From Synechococcus sp. NB0720_010 (GTDB taxonomy: Bacteria > Cyanobacteriota > Cyanobacteriia > PCC-6307 > Cyanobiaceae), in assembly GCF_023078835.1 (NCBI RefSeq), contig NZ_CP090898.1:2234045-2298044 (forward strand): a stretch of 64,000 nucleotides of DNA, given 5' to 3'. A model generated the notes under the pieces. The model had not been told where the DNA came from. It searched no databases and saw only the letters and a list, made by a program, of their open reading frames with translations. Of the stretch, positions 1-9,900 are shown in pieces. The translations under genes and the position numbers were made by a program. Numbering within the stretch: the first letter of the stretch is position 1; the number at the start of each line of letters is the position of its first letter.

Positions 1-2002
1 CGCCCAGTGTCAGCTGGTTCTGCAGAACCAGCCATGCCCCCACGGTGATCACCAGAATGTTGCTGCTTTTATTGATCAACTGCAGGGCGTTGGAGCTGGC
101 CGTGTTGGCTAGAACCGAGCGAAATCCCTTGTTGATGCCATCGAGGTGCCGGTCTTCCCAGTTCCGCCTTGTCGTCAACTCACTGTTTTGCACCTTCACG
201 GTCTGGATGCCGTTTAGCACTTCCACCATGTAGGACTGGGTTCTTGAGTACGCCTCAGCACGCTGCCGGATCAGGTGCTGGGTAATCGGTGTCAGGCCAA
301 GGATGACTAGCAGTAGTAGTGGAATACTTCCAAGGATGATGCCGGCAAGAATCGGCGAGTAGAAAAACATCACCCCGAAGTAGAGCATCGCAAACAGTGC
401 ATCGAGGACCACCGTGAGTGCAGTGCCAGTAAGGAAGCTCCGAATCTTGTCGAGTTCATTGAGGCGGCTGGCCAGCTCGCCTACGGGATGCTTTTCGAAA
501 TAGCGAATATTGAGCCTCAGTAGGCGAGAAATAATTGCCGAGCCCAGGCTGATATCAACCCTGTTGGAGATCTCCATGAACTGGAAGGTGCGCAGATTAC
601 TGAAGATCAGTTCCAGAACCATTAGCAGCACCATCACCACCGCAAAGCCGCCGAGCGCATTCACCGAACCCTGGCCAATGACCCGGTCGATGATCTGTTG
701 AAAGAGCAGTGGTGTCGCCAGGGCAAAGAGTTGCGCCAGAAAGCTCGAGATGAAGACCTCCACAAGTCCAACCTTGTAGCGGCTCAGGAAGGGCAGCACC
801 CAGCTCAGGCCAAAGCGCTGCTGTGGTGTATGCCGGCCCGCGCTGATGGTCACAGCCTTTAGATCCGAACCGAACCGCTCGCTCAGGACCTCACCATTGA
901 GTCGTTCAGCCTTGGTGTTGGGGTTGAGAATTAACAGGCCGGATCCATTGGCTTCAATAATGAGGCTCGGATTTTGCTGGGGATCCAGAATCACGGCAGG
1001 CGTGGGCAGACGGCTGGCATCGGCAGCCCGAAACGTCACGATTCGCCCGGCCAGCCCGAATTGATCCGCCACGCTCACCAGCTTTTCCAGGCTGAGGTTC
1101 TGTTCGCTGGCGGCGAGAAAATGTCCTGCTTTGCGCAGGTTGTCTCTCCGCATGGGTAGCCCGTAGAACTGGGCCAGCATCGTGAGCACAGCGGTATGGC
1201 ACTCCGCCGCCGTACCGCCACCCACGGGGCGAAACCCGAGTTGTCGGATCTGCTGAGCAAGGCTTGGTTGCTGTTGCTCCAGTGCTGTGGTCTGGCTGTC
1301 GGGCGCTGCGTTGGTCGGGGCGTCCCCACGGTCAATCGGTCGTAGCCCGGCGGTGCGTCTGGAGTGCTCTTCCTTGGGATGTTCAGCGTCGCTCCAGATC
1401 AGAACGCGCGGCTTCTCCTCACCCAGGAAGCAGCGAATCGCCTCCGATGTGACCAGCTGTCCGTAATGAAACCCTTTTGTGGAGCGATCGGCATAAATTA
1501 GTGGTCCTTTTGGTTCGCTTTTTGGTGGTGGATCTCCTGTGGGCAATATCTGCCAGCGCCGCAGGTAGATCTCCGGAGTCTGCTGGTCCTCTGGCACATT
1601 GATCCCGTAGCCCTGGATGTATTTCTGGATCAGCGGTAGTTCACTCGGGGAGAGGCCGCTGCGTAAATGATCTAGAACTGCTTCCTCCAGTTTTGGATCC
1701 AAGGGCAGCGTGCCGAGCACGATGGCTTCGCAGTCTGTGGAGGCCATCAGCTCCTCCCCCAGGTCGCTGTTCAGCAGGGTCAGGGCACCGCAGAGATAGG
1801 GACTCTCCGGTCGCAGCACGGTGTGGCTGCCGAACCAGCGATCGGGATCCAGCAGCCGGCAATGCCCTTCCACCACCAGCAGCACTTCGGGACTTGAGCC
1901 ACTGGTCTGCAAGACCGATCCTGCGGGGAATCGGCGATGGTCACAACCCAGTTGTTGTGCCAGAGCGCGCAAGGCATCTGCATTTGCCGTTGTGAGTTGC
2001 AT
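1..2002 (-). CDS. Type I secretion ABC exporter, cNMP-binding-like and C39-like N-terminus (partial)
   Basis: This frame is open from an ATG at 2002 to the left window edge, giving 667 residues, so the ATPase domain lies outside. Residues about 1-100 resemble a cyclic-nucleotide-binding domain (VLLVVEGHCRLLDPD). Residues about 255-375 resemble a C39 peptidase domain: the Cys is kept at 268 in AECHTAVLTML, but the His position reads NPSLII and the Asp-Pro reads NPN, so proteolysis is doubtful. From about residue 395 there is an ABC type-1 membrane domain (RYFEKHPVGELASRLNELDKI). Known family role: export of large unprocessed substrates such as RTX proteins through a HlyD/TolC channel; a HlyD partner would be expected past the left edge. 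It overlaps the upstream parvulin gene by 62 bp. A weak AGGG lies before the ATG, and the frame stays open further upstream, so the start is uncertain. Confidence 0.85.
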   Translation of the reverse strand, partial: MQLTTANADALRALAQQLGCDHRRFPAGSVLQTSGSSPEVLLVVEGHCRLLDPDRWFGSHTVLRPESPYLCGALTLLNSDLGEELMASTDCEAIVLGTLPLDPKLEEAVLDHLRSGLSPSELPLIQKYIQGYGINVPEDQQTPEIYLRRWQILPTGDPPPKSEPKGPLIYADRSTKGFHYGQLVTSEAIRCFLGEEKPRVLIWSDAEHPKEEHSRRTAGLRPIDRGDAPTNAAPDSQTTALEQQQPSLAQQIRQLGFRPVGGGTAAECHTAVLTMLAQFYGLPMRRDNLRKAGHFLAASEQNLSLEKLVSVADQFGLAGRIVTFRAADASRLPTPAVILDPQQNPSLIIEANGSGLLILNPNTKAERLNGEVLSERFGSDLKAVTISAGRHTPQQRFGLSWVLPFLSRYKVGLVEVFISSFLAQLFALATPLLFQQIIDRVIGQGSVNALGGFAVVMVLLMVLELIFSNLRTFQFMEISNRVDISLGSAIISRLLRLNIRYFEKHPVGELASRLNELDKIRSFLTGTALTVVLDALFAMLYFGVMFFYSPILAGIILGSIPLLLLVILGLTPITQHLIRQRAEAYSRTQSYMVEVLNGIQTVKVQNSELTTRRNWEDRHLDGINKGFRSVLANTASSNALQLINKSSNILVITVGAWLVLQNQLTLG

Positions 2003-2840
2003 CACGGAATTGACCCTGCAACCAGCTCGAGAGCTGTTGCAGCTCGGTCTTGAGATCGCCGCAGATCCTCGACTTGAAATTCATTTCCTCGAGAAAGTTT
2101 TGCGTATGTGCGTCGTATACGCTGTCGAACCGGTACTCCAAGCGCAGCAGCGTGTGCCACTCAGCGGCTTCAAACGGGCCGATCAACTGGCCGGCCTGAG
2201 CCGTGCGCAACCGGCCGGCGATCTCCGGATGGGGGGTGGTCAAGTCAACAGGGCCGACAATGCCCTGCGTTTTTGCCTCCGGACCCCGTGAATGGAGACG
2301 TGCCGCCTCACCGAAGCTGATCTCGCCAGCTTCGATGGCATAGAACAGTTCGCGGCAGAGGCCCGCATCATCTACGCGAATCAGGCTATACAGCACCCTG
2401 TCTAGATTGTCCTTGTAGCGCAGGTAGAGTGATTCGACGTTGCCACAGAATTGCTCGCGGAGTTCTGTGCGGCGCCAGTCATGAATGGCCTCGGAGATGA
2501 GATCAGCCCTGCTCATGCCACGTTGAAGGCACCATTGCTGCTGCTCCTCCTGGTTTTTTAGACCGTGTTTGCTGCAGTATGTCTTCGTGGCATCTTCGGC
2601 AACCTTATTGGGGTCTGACAGGTTGTTGTGTTCAAAGACCAAGGCTCTTTCTTTGAGTTGTCTCAGGAAGGGTTCTGCCAACTCGAAGCGAAATAGCAGT
2701 GAAATTAGCTCCACACTGCTGGCATCCTTCAGCGCTGTAAGAAGCGACTCGGCCGTCAATGTCGAAGGCTCTGCTGTATTCATGATTGGCGAGTTGTTGA
2801 TTGCCATGTTCGTGATCGCAGTCGGTCTGGCAGTGGTCAC
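1941..2840 (-). CDS. Parvulin-like peptidyl-prolyl isomerase of the secretion locus
   Basis: Up to 299 aa. Residues about 150-260 fit a PpiC/rotamase domain: FGEAARLHSRGPEAKTQGIVG, then a DLTTPHPEIAG segment and GQLIGPFEAAEWHTLLRLE. The N-terminal 150 residues are charged and helical, without a signal peptide. Parvulins catalyse cis-trans isomerisation of prolyl bonds; related proteins are common next to type I exporters in cyanobacteria, which suggests a chaperone-like role for the large substrates here (inference). The listed start is a GTG; ATGs at 2807 and 2783 are equally possible, and none has a good ribosome-binding site. It lies 29 bp after the cohesin-like gene and its end overlaps the exporter by 62 bp, so the three genes probably form one transcript. 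Confidence 0.72.
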   Translation of the reverse strand: MTTARPTAITNMAINNSPIMNTAEPSTLTAESLLTALKDASSVELISLLFRFELAEPFLRQLKERALVFEHNNLSDPNKVAEDATKTYCSKHGLKNQEEQQQWCLQRGMSRADLISEAIHDWRRTELREQFCGNVESLYLRYKDNLDRVLYSLIRVDDAGLCRELFYAIEAGEISFGEAARLHSRGPEAKTQGIVGPVDLTTPHPEIAGRLRTAQAGQLIGPFEAAEWHTLLRLEYRFDSVYDAHTQNFLEEMNFKSRICGDLKTELQQLSSWLQGQFRDATHNGKCRCLARSGTTTGL

Positions 2841-2869
2841 GGCGATACTGTTGGTTGTGTTTGATGTGT

Positions 2870-5800
2870 TCAGCCCTTCTGAGGCATCAGTCCCAGCTGC
2901 ACCTGGCAGTTGAGGAGTTCACTGACCATCAGGGCATCAGCCATGGCCTGATCAATGTCTTGCGCCAGCAGTAGCGATTGCTTCAACTGCTGCAGTTGGA
3001 TTCGCTTCTGAGGGTTGGCTGGCGGATCGCGCTGCCATGCCAGGTGATCCAGCCAGCTGCCCCAATTCAGGTCCTCCTCCTGGTGGTCCAGGACGCGTTC
3101 GATCATGCGGCTCACATCAGCCAGTAGTGCGCCTGGATGGCTACTGCTGCAGATCAACTGCCACAGAGAGGCCTGCTGATCCAGCTCACGGGTGACCAAT
3201 AAGGTGTTCGGCGCATGGATCTGATTGGCCTGCAGGCTGATGCGGCCGTGCTCGATCAACAGCTGAAGTGGCATCGGAGTACCTCTAACGGGGTAAAGCC
3301 GCAGATGCCATGCAGCTTTCAGCTCGGGATTACGCCGCTGCAGCTGAATCGCTCGGCCGAGCTTCGATTTGAGCAGCAGGGAGCGAAGACCACGCTCACC
3401 ACCGGCGGGCATCGTCATCATCGTGATCACGAGGCCCGCCAGGCTCGCTGGATGCTGAAAAAACTCGAGCAGATTCCCTAGCAGGCTGCGGAAGTCATCG
3501 GGCTGCTGAGTTTCCATTCGCCGCCTCTGCTGCCAGGTGTCCATGGCTTCGCGTCCCTGCTCGTCAGGCTCGTTGCCTTGCCGCAGGCGTCCGCGTTTCA
3601 GCGCTGACTCGCTCAGAGGAACTTCGGTTTCATCCGTCGGTGCTGCCGGGTGCCCTGCCGCTGTCACGGTTAGAAGAAGTGGTTGGTCGTTGCCCCGCAG
3701 GTCAGCACCCACTCTTCCGACGTAGAGGGTCGGAACTTGTGCTGTGCGTGTCTCTGGCCCAGACGGTCCTGATAGATCGAGCTGCAGAGCACTGGCTGAT
3801 TCGCCGCGCAGCGATGGGCTCTGCGATGGGCTCGTCTCGACGACGATGCGAATGCCGACACCGCGGACCCTGTTGGCTTTCTCCTGTCCCTCGCGAATCA
3901 ATCGATCAATCAGTGTCTGAGCGCTGAGCGACTTGATTTCCAGTTGCCGTGCTGCATCGCTGCCATCGGCCATGGCGAGTCCCAGTCCACCCGCTGACTC
4001 CTCATTGAGCATCAGATCCAAGCGGATCGGAGCCGATGGATCCGTGAGCTCAAAATCAAGGACAAGAAACGTCTCGGCAGGCTGGTCACCAAGCGCCTCA
4101 CCCAGGCCGAGTTCCGGCAGGCTGGCAGCGCTGAAGCGCAGGCGGTTCTCGTTAAGACGGCTTGGATCGACCTGCCGAAACAGAGGGAAGACCGCAGTGA
4201 TCGATTCGTCGAGGGGGCGATCGGCTGGCTGTCTCAGCTGCAGACCTGTCCAGTGCAGATCCAGATCAAGCCCGATCACCCCTGGGTTGAGGCTGCTCTG
4301 CCGCTGATCAGTCAGTTCCACACGCATGGACAGCTGAGTACCAGCGGGCAGGGTCCCAAGTTGCTCCGTCCTGATCCGCTCGCCGCTCCCTGAGAGATAG
4401 AGGCGGGGTTCAATGCTGAGCAGGTTGTCCTCACCGCGGCTCTGCTTCGTGCCACCCTTCTGGTCAGCTGTGATGACATCGAGGTTGAGTTGATAAAGGC
4501 TGATCGCACCACTGCGATCCGTTGCAGTCAGGGTCAGTCTGTGTAAGCCTTGGTCGCCTTCACCTGGTGAAAATCTCAGTTCGCCGGTGTCAGGATCAAA
4601 AACCAGGTTGCTCTCGCGGTTTTTCTGCAGGCCGAAACTGAGTTTGTCGCTATGAATCTGATCGAGATCTCCAAATAGATCCCTGGCTTCCAACCATACA
4701 TCGCTGTTGATGAGGATGCGGCGCTCGTCAAACGCCCCATCCAGGTAGAAGGGGGCTTGGTTGCTATTCTCAACCTGCAGCAAGAAACGCTTCTCTGCTA
4801 GGGCTCCAGCTTGATCAATCGCCTTCAGTCGGATGCGATGCTCGCCCACTGAATCGTTATCTGTGCTACCGCTAAGTCTGTTTCGCTGTGGATCAACTTC
4901 AAGCCATCCTGGAGCATCCACTTCAAACCGGAGCTGGTCGCCAATCAAGATGTCGTCGTCCTGAAAAAGCACCCCATAATCCAACTGGAATGTATCCCCT
5001 TCCTGCAGGATGATCTGCTCCAGCTCTGGACCAATCCGATATGGACTGCGGTTGAAATCCCTATCCACTACTTTGAGTCGCAGTGGCACAGCTGCTGACT
5101 CACCGGCAAGATCGGTGGCAACCAGTTTGATGTTGAGCAGTTGTGTTTCGCCTGCTGGAATCAGGCCGCTAATCGTCCCCCTCTCTGCATCGATTGTCAG
5201 CAGCGAAGCAAGCTGCTCAGCATTCTGTAGATCCAAGCTGTAGCTCAGCTGATCTCCGGCATCCACATCGCTGATGCTTTGCTCCGGCAGCCTGATTTCG
5301 AATGGACGGTCCTGCCGGACCCAGATCTCTGGGAGAGGTTGCCCATTCCAGAGCGGCGCATCGTTGGTGTTGATCACCACCAGCTTCACGGTCTGCTGTG
5401 TGGTCGCTCCACTCTGATCCTGTGCTTCCACGCCGATCTGCCAGTGGCCCACCTCGCTATTGCTTGCCTGCCCACTGAGCAAGCCGCTTCGTTCATCCAG
5501 CACCAACCATTCCGGTGCTCCTCTGCTCAGCTGATAAGTCAGGCTGTCGCCGACGCTGACATCGTCATCCTGGAAGGCATCGGCCAGATTGATCGTGAAT
5601 GCTTCGTCTTCCAGGATCTCGATTGGGTCGATTGCAATGGCCTTGGGGGAGTCATTGACATTGAGAACGTTGAGAAGCAGCGTCTGCTCCCACGCTCGAC
5701 CTGAGTTGTCGATGGCTTGCAGCAGCAGTCGGTGCTCTCCCACCTGTGCTTGCTGGGCAAGGCCGAACAGCACGGGAATGGGTCGGCTCTGGCTGTCGAC

Positions 5801-6703
5801 GACCACCACCTGCTCGGCAGAGAGGGCGGCGTTGCCGCGTGCGGGATAGTTGCGGGGAATGATCGTGAGATCGGGCCCTTCTTCCCCATTCGTGAGCAGT
5901 CGATAGTTGAGCTGAGCAAAGCTTTCTCGCCAGCTGTCGCCCAGAATTTCACCATTACCACTGCTGGGCAGGCTTGCGGCCACCAGACCACTGAGGCTTC
6001 CTGCTGCTGCATCGAGGTTGCCCGTATCACGAAACAGCGGCAGTGATGGTGTGAGGTTGACCTGCTCCAGCTCCACTGCATCGGACTTCCAGAGCAGATC
6101 CAGCTCCAGGCCGATCAGGCCGAGGCCTGCATGGCGCGTGTCTGTGACCACCACATCCAACTGCATCCCATCGCCTAAGGGATCTTGGAACAGGCCTTCA
6201 ATCACCACCTTCTCCGCCAAGGTGGCATCGGGTAATCGCCACTCGTAAGTCAGCCAGTCGATGGGCTGACCGTCTGCCTGATTCAGGATCTGGAGCTGCT
6301 CCACGTTCTGCGCTTGCGGCAACAGGCTCTGAAGCTCAAGGCTGAAGGGGCGGTCTTCAAGCACCAGTCTCTGTTGCAGCGCCAGCGGCTGATAGGTCAG
6401 AAACGCGTCCTGGCCAATGGCTGATTGCAGAAGGGGGGGGGTGCTGACCTCCGTGGGACCTGTCAGTTGATCCGGGACGGTGGTTGTTGTGATCTCTCCT
6501 CCAAGGGCCGCGATGGCTGTATCCAGCTGATCGAACTGCTCTGGTGATCGGACTGGAGGTGTGCTGTCCAGAACTCCCAGCGTGTTCATCACATCGCTGG
6601 CTGTCTCAATGGGTTCGCTGAGCGGTGACGTCAGTGGCTCCTGTAGATCAACAGAGGCGCTGAAGTTGCTGTCGGTCTGCAGAGGATCGCTTGTGAGTGC
6701 CAT
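2870..6703 (-). CDS. Large surface protein with two cohesin-like and about four cadherin-like (CADG) domains
   Basis: 1277 aa with no N-terminal signal peptide. Residues about 174-300 and 767-895 share a cohesin-like pattern: GLIGLELDLLWKSDAVEL versus GVIGLDLDLHWTGLQL, each followed by a LPLFR segment, an AASLP segment and GE.LGD. Between them, residues about 355-745 hold four cadherin/dystroglycan-type repeats with signatures such as EDEAFTINLADAFQDDD, VGEHRIRLKAIDQAGA and NDSP/NDAP linkers. Residues 920-1075 are low complexity; a short hydrophobic stretch at about 1087-1100 (LAGLVITMMTM) precedes a 177-residue C-terminal region I do not recognise. Such domains bind calcium or protein partners at cell surfaces. 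Export by the adjacent type I exporter is inferred. A run of nine C (coding strand) at 6433-6441 lies in codons 88-90. Confidence 0.75.
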   Translation of the reverse strand: MALTSDPLQTDSNFSASVDLQEPLTSPLSEPIETASDVMNTLGVLDSTPPVRSPEQFDQLDTAIAALGGEITTTTVPDQLTGPTEVSTPPLLQSAIGQDAFLTYQPLALQQRLVLEDRPFSLELQSLLPQAQNVEQLQILNQADGQPIDWLTYEWRLPDATLAEKVVIEGLFQDPLGDGMQLDVVVTDTRHAGLGLIGLELDLLWKSDAVELEQVNLTPSLPLFRDTGNLDAAAGSLSGLVAASLPSSGNGEILGDSWRESFAQLNYRLLTNGEEGPDLTIIPRNYPARGNAALSAEQVVVVDSQSRPIPVLFGLAQQAQVGEHRLLLQAIDNSGRAWEQTLLLNVLNVNDSPKAIAIDPIEILEDEAFTINLADAFQDDDVSVGDSLTYQLSRGAPEWLVLDERSGLLSGQASNSEVGHWQIGVEAQDQSGATTQQTVKLVVINTNDAPLWNGQPLPEIWVRQDRPFEIRLPEQSISDVDAGDQLSYSLDLQNAEQLASLLTIDAERGTISGLIPAGETQLLNIKLVATDLAGESAAVPLRLKVVDRDFNRSPYRIGPELEQIILQEGDTFQLDYGVLFQDDDILIGDQLRFEVDAPGWLEVDPQRNRLSGSTDNDSVGEHRIRLKAIDQAGALAEKRFLLQVENSNQAPFYLDGAFDERRILINSDVWLEARDLFGDLDQIHSDKLSFGLQKNRESNLVFDPDTGELRFSPGEGDQGLHRLTLTATDRSGAISLYQLNLDVITADQKGGTKQSRGEDNLLSIEPRLYLSGSGERIRTEQLGTLPAGTQLSMRVELTDQRQSSLNPGVIGLDLDLHWTGLQLRQPADRPLDESITAVFPLFRQVDPSRLNENRLRFSAASLPELGLGEALGDQPAETFLVLDFELTDPSAPIRLDLMLNEESAGGLGLAMADGSDAARQLEIKSLSAQTLIDRLIREGQEKANRVRGVGIRIVVETSPSQSPSLRGESASALQLDLSGPSGPETRTAQVPTLYVGRVGADLRGNDQPLLLTVTAAGHPAAPTDETEVPLSESALKRGRLRQGNEPDEQGREAMDTWQQRRRMETQQPDDFRSLLGNLLEFFQHPASLAGLVITMMTMPAGGERGLRSLLLKSKLGRAIQLQRRNPELKAAWHLRLYPVRGTPMPLQLLIEHGRISLQANQIHAPNTLLVTRELDQQASLWQLICSSSHPGALLADVSRMIERVLDHQEEDLNWGSWLDHLAWQRDPPANPQKRIQLQQLKQSLLLAQDIDQAMADALMVSELLNCQVQLGLMPQKG
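6433..6441. repeat. Nine-base homopolymer inside the cohesin-like gene
   Basis: The plus strand has nine consecutive G (nine C on the coding strand), encoding the Pro-Pro of STPP near residue 88 of the cohesin-like protein. Slippage of one base would truncate the protein close to its N-terminus. Confidence 0.85.
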
Positions 6704-6969
6704 ACACCAACCAAGACCTCAGCCATGGTGATCAGCCGGTTTGTGAATGGCCTGGCTCAGGCATTGGAACGTCGCTTTTGGGACAAGCCTGCGTTTTGTG
6801 CTGCCTGAGTGCGCAGGTTTGTCCGATTTACGCGGTTCTGGCGTTCTGACCAAGAAGGTCGCTGATCAGCTCGTCATGGTTATGGAGGTCATAGCTGGAA
6901 AGGCCTCAGGTTTCGTAGGCCTCCCTTGGCTATGTCACTTCCTCCTGTGCACTTCCTCGGACACAGTTC
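6704..6969. promoter_or_regulatory. Divergent intergenic region between cohesin-like gene and giant peroxidase gene
   Basis: This 266-bp gap separates two genes transcribed away from each other, so both promoters must lie here or further inside the genes. I see no clear -35/-10 pair, riboswitch or strong operator. The shared promoter region would permit coordinated expression of the presumed anchor and enzyme. Confidence 0.4.
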
Positions 6970-9900
6970 ATGGCCAGTTCATTCCACGTTAATTACGCCG
7001 ACTTACAACGGATTCTTGAGAATATCAAGATTGCCGAGCGCGAATCTGCCGGTGAGAACCTGCTCGACATCATTACAGAGGTAGCCACTGGCTCCCCTGC
7101 GATCACGGGAACAACCTTTGTCAATGCGGCGAATCTTCCCCTGGGCCTGCGCCATGTTGATGGCAGCTACAACCAGCTGATTCCTGGATCGCCAGACGGG
7201 GTTCTCACGGGCGCGGCTGATCAATCATTTGCTCGCCTGGTTGATCCCAGCTACATCAGCGAGACCGGAAGCCCCAGCCTGGATCTCAATCCTGATCCCG
7301 CCAGTTTCCTTGAGGTCACGAACAGCAGCTATGACCCAGAGTCTCCCAACCCTCAGAACGATCCGGGCATTCATCCCAACAGTGTTGTTGATGCATCTGT
7401 TCGCACCATTTCGAATCTGATCGTTGATCAGACCATCAGCAACCCTGCTGCTATCGCATCCGCTCTACGTTTGGCGGGTCACGAGGATCCTGATGGCCAG
7501 GCGCTCATCCTGCATGAGCAGGCGCGTGTGCTCCTTGATCCTTTGGCCGCCGAGGCGGACCAGGCTGATGCGCGAACGGCATTAACGAATGCCCTGGCTG
7601 AAACCGGTGTCACGATCACGTCGGATGGCTCCATTGTTGTGGAGCATCGCAGCGCTGATATCGGCCTTTCGCCGGGTAACAGCAGCTGGATGACGATCTT
7701 TGGTCAGTTCTTCGACCACGGACTTGACCTGCTTGCCAAGGGTGGCCAGGGAACGGTGTACATCCCGCTTCAACCTGATGACCCTTTGTATGTGGAGGGC
7801 AGCTCTTCCAATTTCATGGCTCTCACTCGAGCCGCTGGCAACCCTGGCACGAATCTGATTACACCCTGGATTGATCAGAACCAGACCTATACCTCCCATC
7901 CCTCGCATCAGGTCTTCCTGAGGGAGTATCAGCGCATTGATCGTCAGACGGGTGCTCTTCTGACTGATCCTACTCAGACTGAGTGGGAGGCCGGTCTCAC
8001 CGTTGCCACAGGCCGCTTGCTGAACGGTGCGCAAGGTGGTGTTGCGACTTGGGCTGACGTGAAGGCCCAGGCCCTCACCTACCTCGGCATTGCTCTGGAT
8101 GACCGGGATGTGCTCAAGATCCCTCAGGTTCTGACCGATCCTTACGGTCGCTTCATTGCGGGCCAGAACGGCTATGCCCAGTTACTCGCTGTGGATCCAC
8201 AGGGCCAGCCGATCACGGTGGAGGGCACTGCTGAAGGTGTGATTCCATCTGAGCTCAATGTGAGCCGGATTGCCCAAGCTTTCCTGGATGACATCAACCG
8301 GGCCGCTGTTCCCGTGATCGTTGATGGACAGCTGCTGCAGGATGCCGACATGGCTGTTGGCCTCTCTGACGCGGTGCCGGATGGTCGGGGTGGCTTCACC
8401 ACGTACGACAACGAACTACTGGATGCTCACTATGTGACCGGCGATGGTCGTGGCAACGAAAACATCGCCCTCACGGCCATCCATAGTGTTTTTCATGGCG
8501 AGCATAACCGTGTGCTTGAGGCCAACAAGCTCACGATTCTGCGCAGCGGTGACCTGGAGGGTATCAACGAGTGGTTGCGTAGACCCCTCGCTGATGATGT
8601 TGCTCTCCCGTCCTCTCAGGCCAGTGATGCTGATCTGACTGCTTTCGCGGCTGGGCTGCAGTGGGATGGTGAACGCCTATTCCAGGCGGCAAAATTCTCT
8701 ACCGAGATGCAGTATCAGCATATCGTCTTTGAGGAATTCGCTCGTCGGATCCAGCCAAATATCGCTCCATTCGTGTTTACTAACTCGGCAGATCTTGATG
8801 CTCGTATTGTTGCCGAGTTCGCCCATGCGGTCTACCGCTTTGGTCACTCCCAGCTGGGTGATGGAGTCGCCAGATTGGAAGCGGATCTGGCTTCTAGAGA
8901 TCTGGGCCTGATTCAATCCTTTCTCAACCCGCTGGAGTTTGCCAATAGCGGCCTCGATGCCGAGGCGGCTACAGGTGCCATTGCCCGCGGGATCACGCGT
9001 GTGGTGGATCAAGAGATCGACGAGTTCATTGTCGAAGCGCTGCGCAACAACCTGCTAGGGGCGCCGCTTGACTTGGCCAGTCTCAACTTGGCCCGCGGAC
9101 GTGACCTGGGTGTCCCGTCGCTCAATCAGACCCGGGCTCAGCTCTATGCGATGACCGGGGCTGTTCAGCTCAAGCCCTACACCGGTTGGACGGTTGATCC
9201 AAATCAAGCTGATTCCCATGGTTTCTTCCAACATCTGAAGAATCCGATGTCGGTGGTGAATCTCATCGCTGCCTACGGCACACACCACACCATCACAGAG
9301 GCTACAAGCATTGAGGCCAAGCGTCGTGCTGCGATGTTGATTGTCTTCAACACGCCGTTTGATGGTCAAGAGCCGCCCGCTGATTCTCTGGACTTCCTGA
9401 GGGGTACGGGTGCGTATGCCGACCAGGAGACCGGCATCAATGATGTGGACCTTTGGATCGGGGGTCTGGCAGAGCAGGTGAATGAATTCGGCGGCCAGCT
9501 GGGAGAAACCTTCAACGCAGTCTTCCAATACCAGATGGAGCAGCTGCAGAACGGAGACCGCTTCTATTACCTGAGTCGTACACAGGGGATGAACCTGCTG
9601 ACCCAGTTGGAGGCCACAACCTTCTCCGATCTGGTGATGCGGAACTCGGATCTTGGCGATCCGCATGCGACTCACCTGTCTGCGCACATCATGGGTGTGC
9701 CGGATCTCATTTTAGAGCTCGATCTCAATACGGCTCAAGCCAATTACAGCGGTGATCAAGAGCTTGATGCTTTGGTTGGAAGCGAAAATACAGCTGAGCA
9801 ACGGGGCTCTCTAGACCCCACGGCATCCACGCTCTTCGATTTCCTCCTGGGGGGTGCGGCCACGAGCAAAGTTGTTCGTCAGTACGGATCTTTAGATCTT

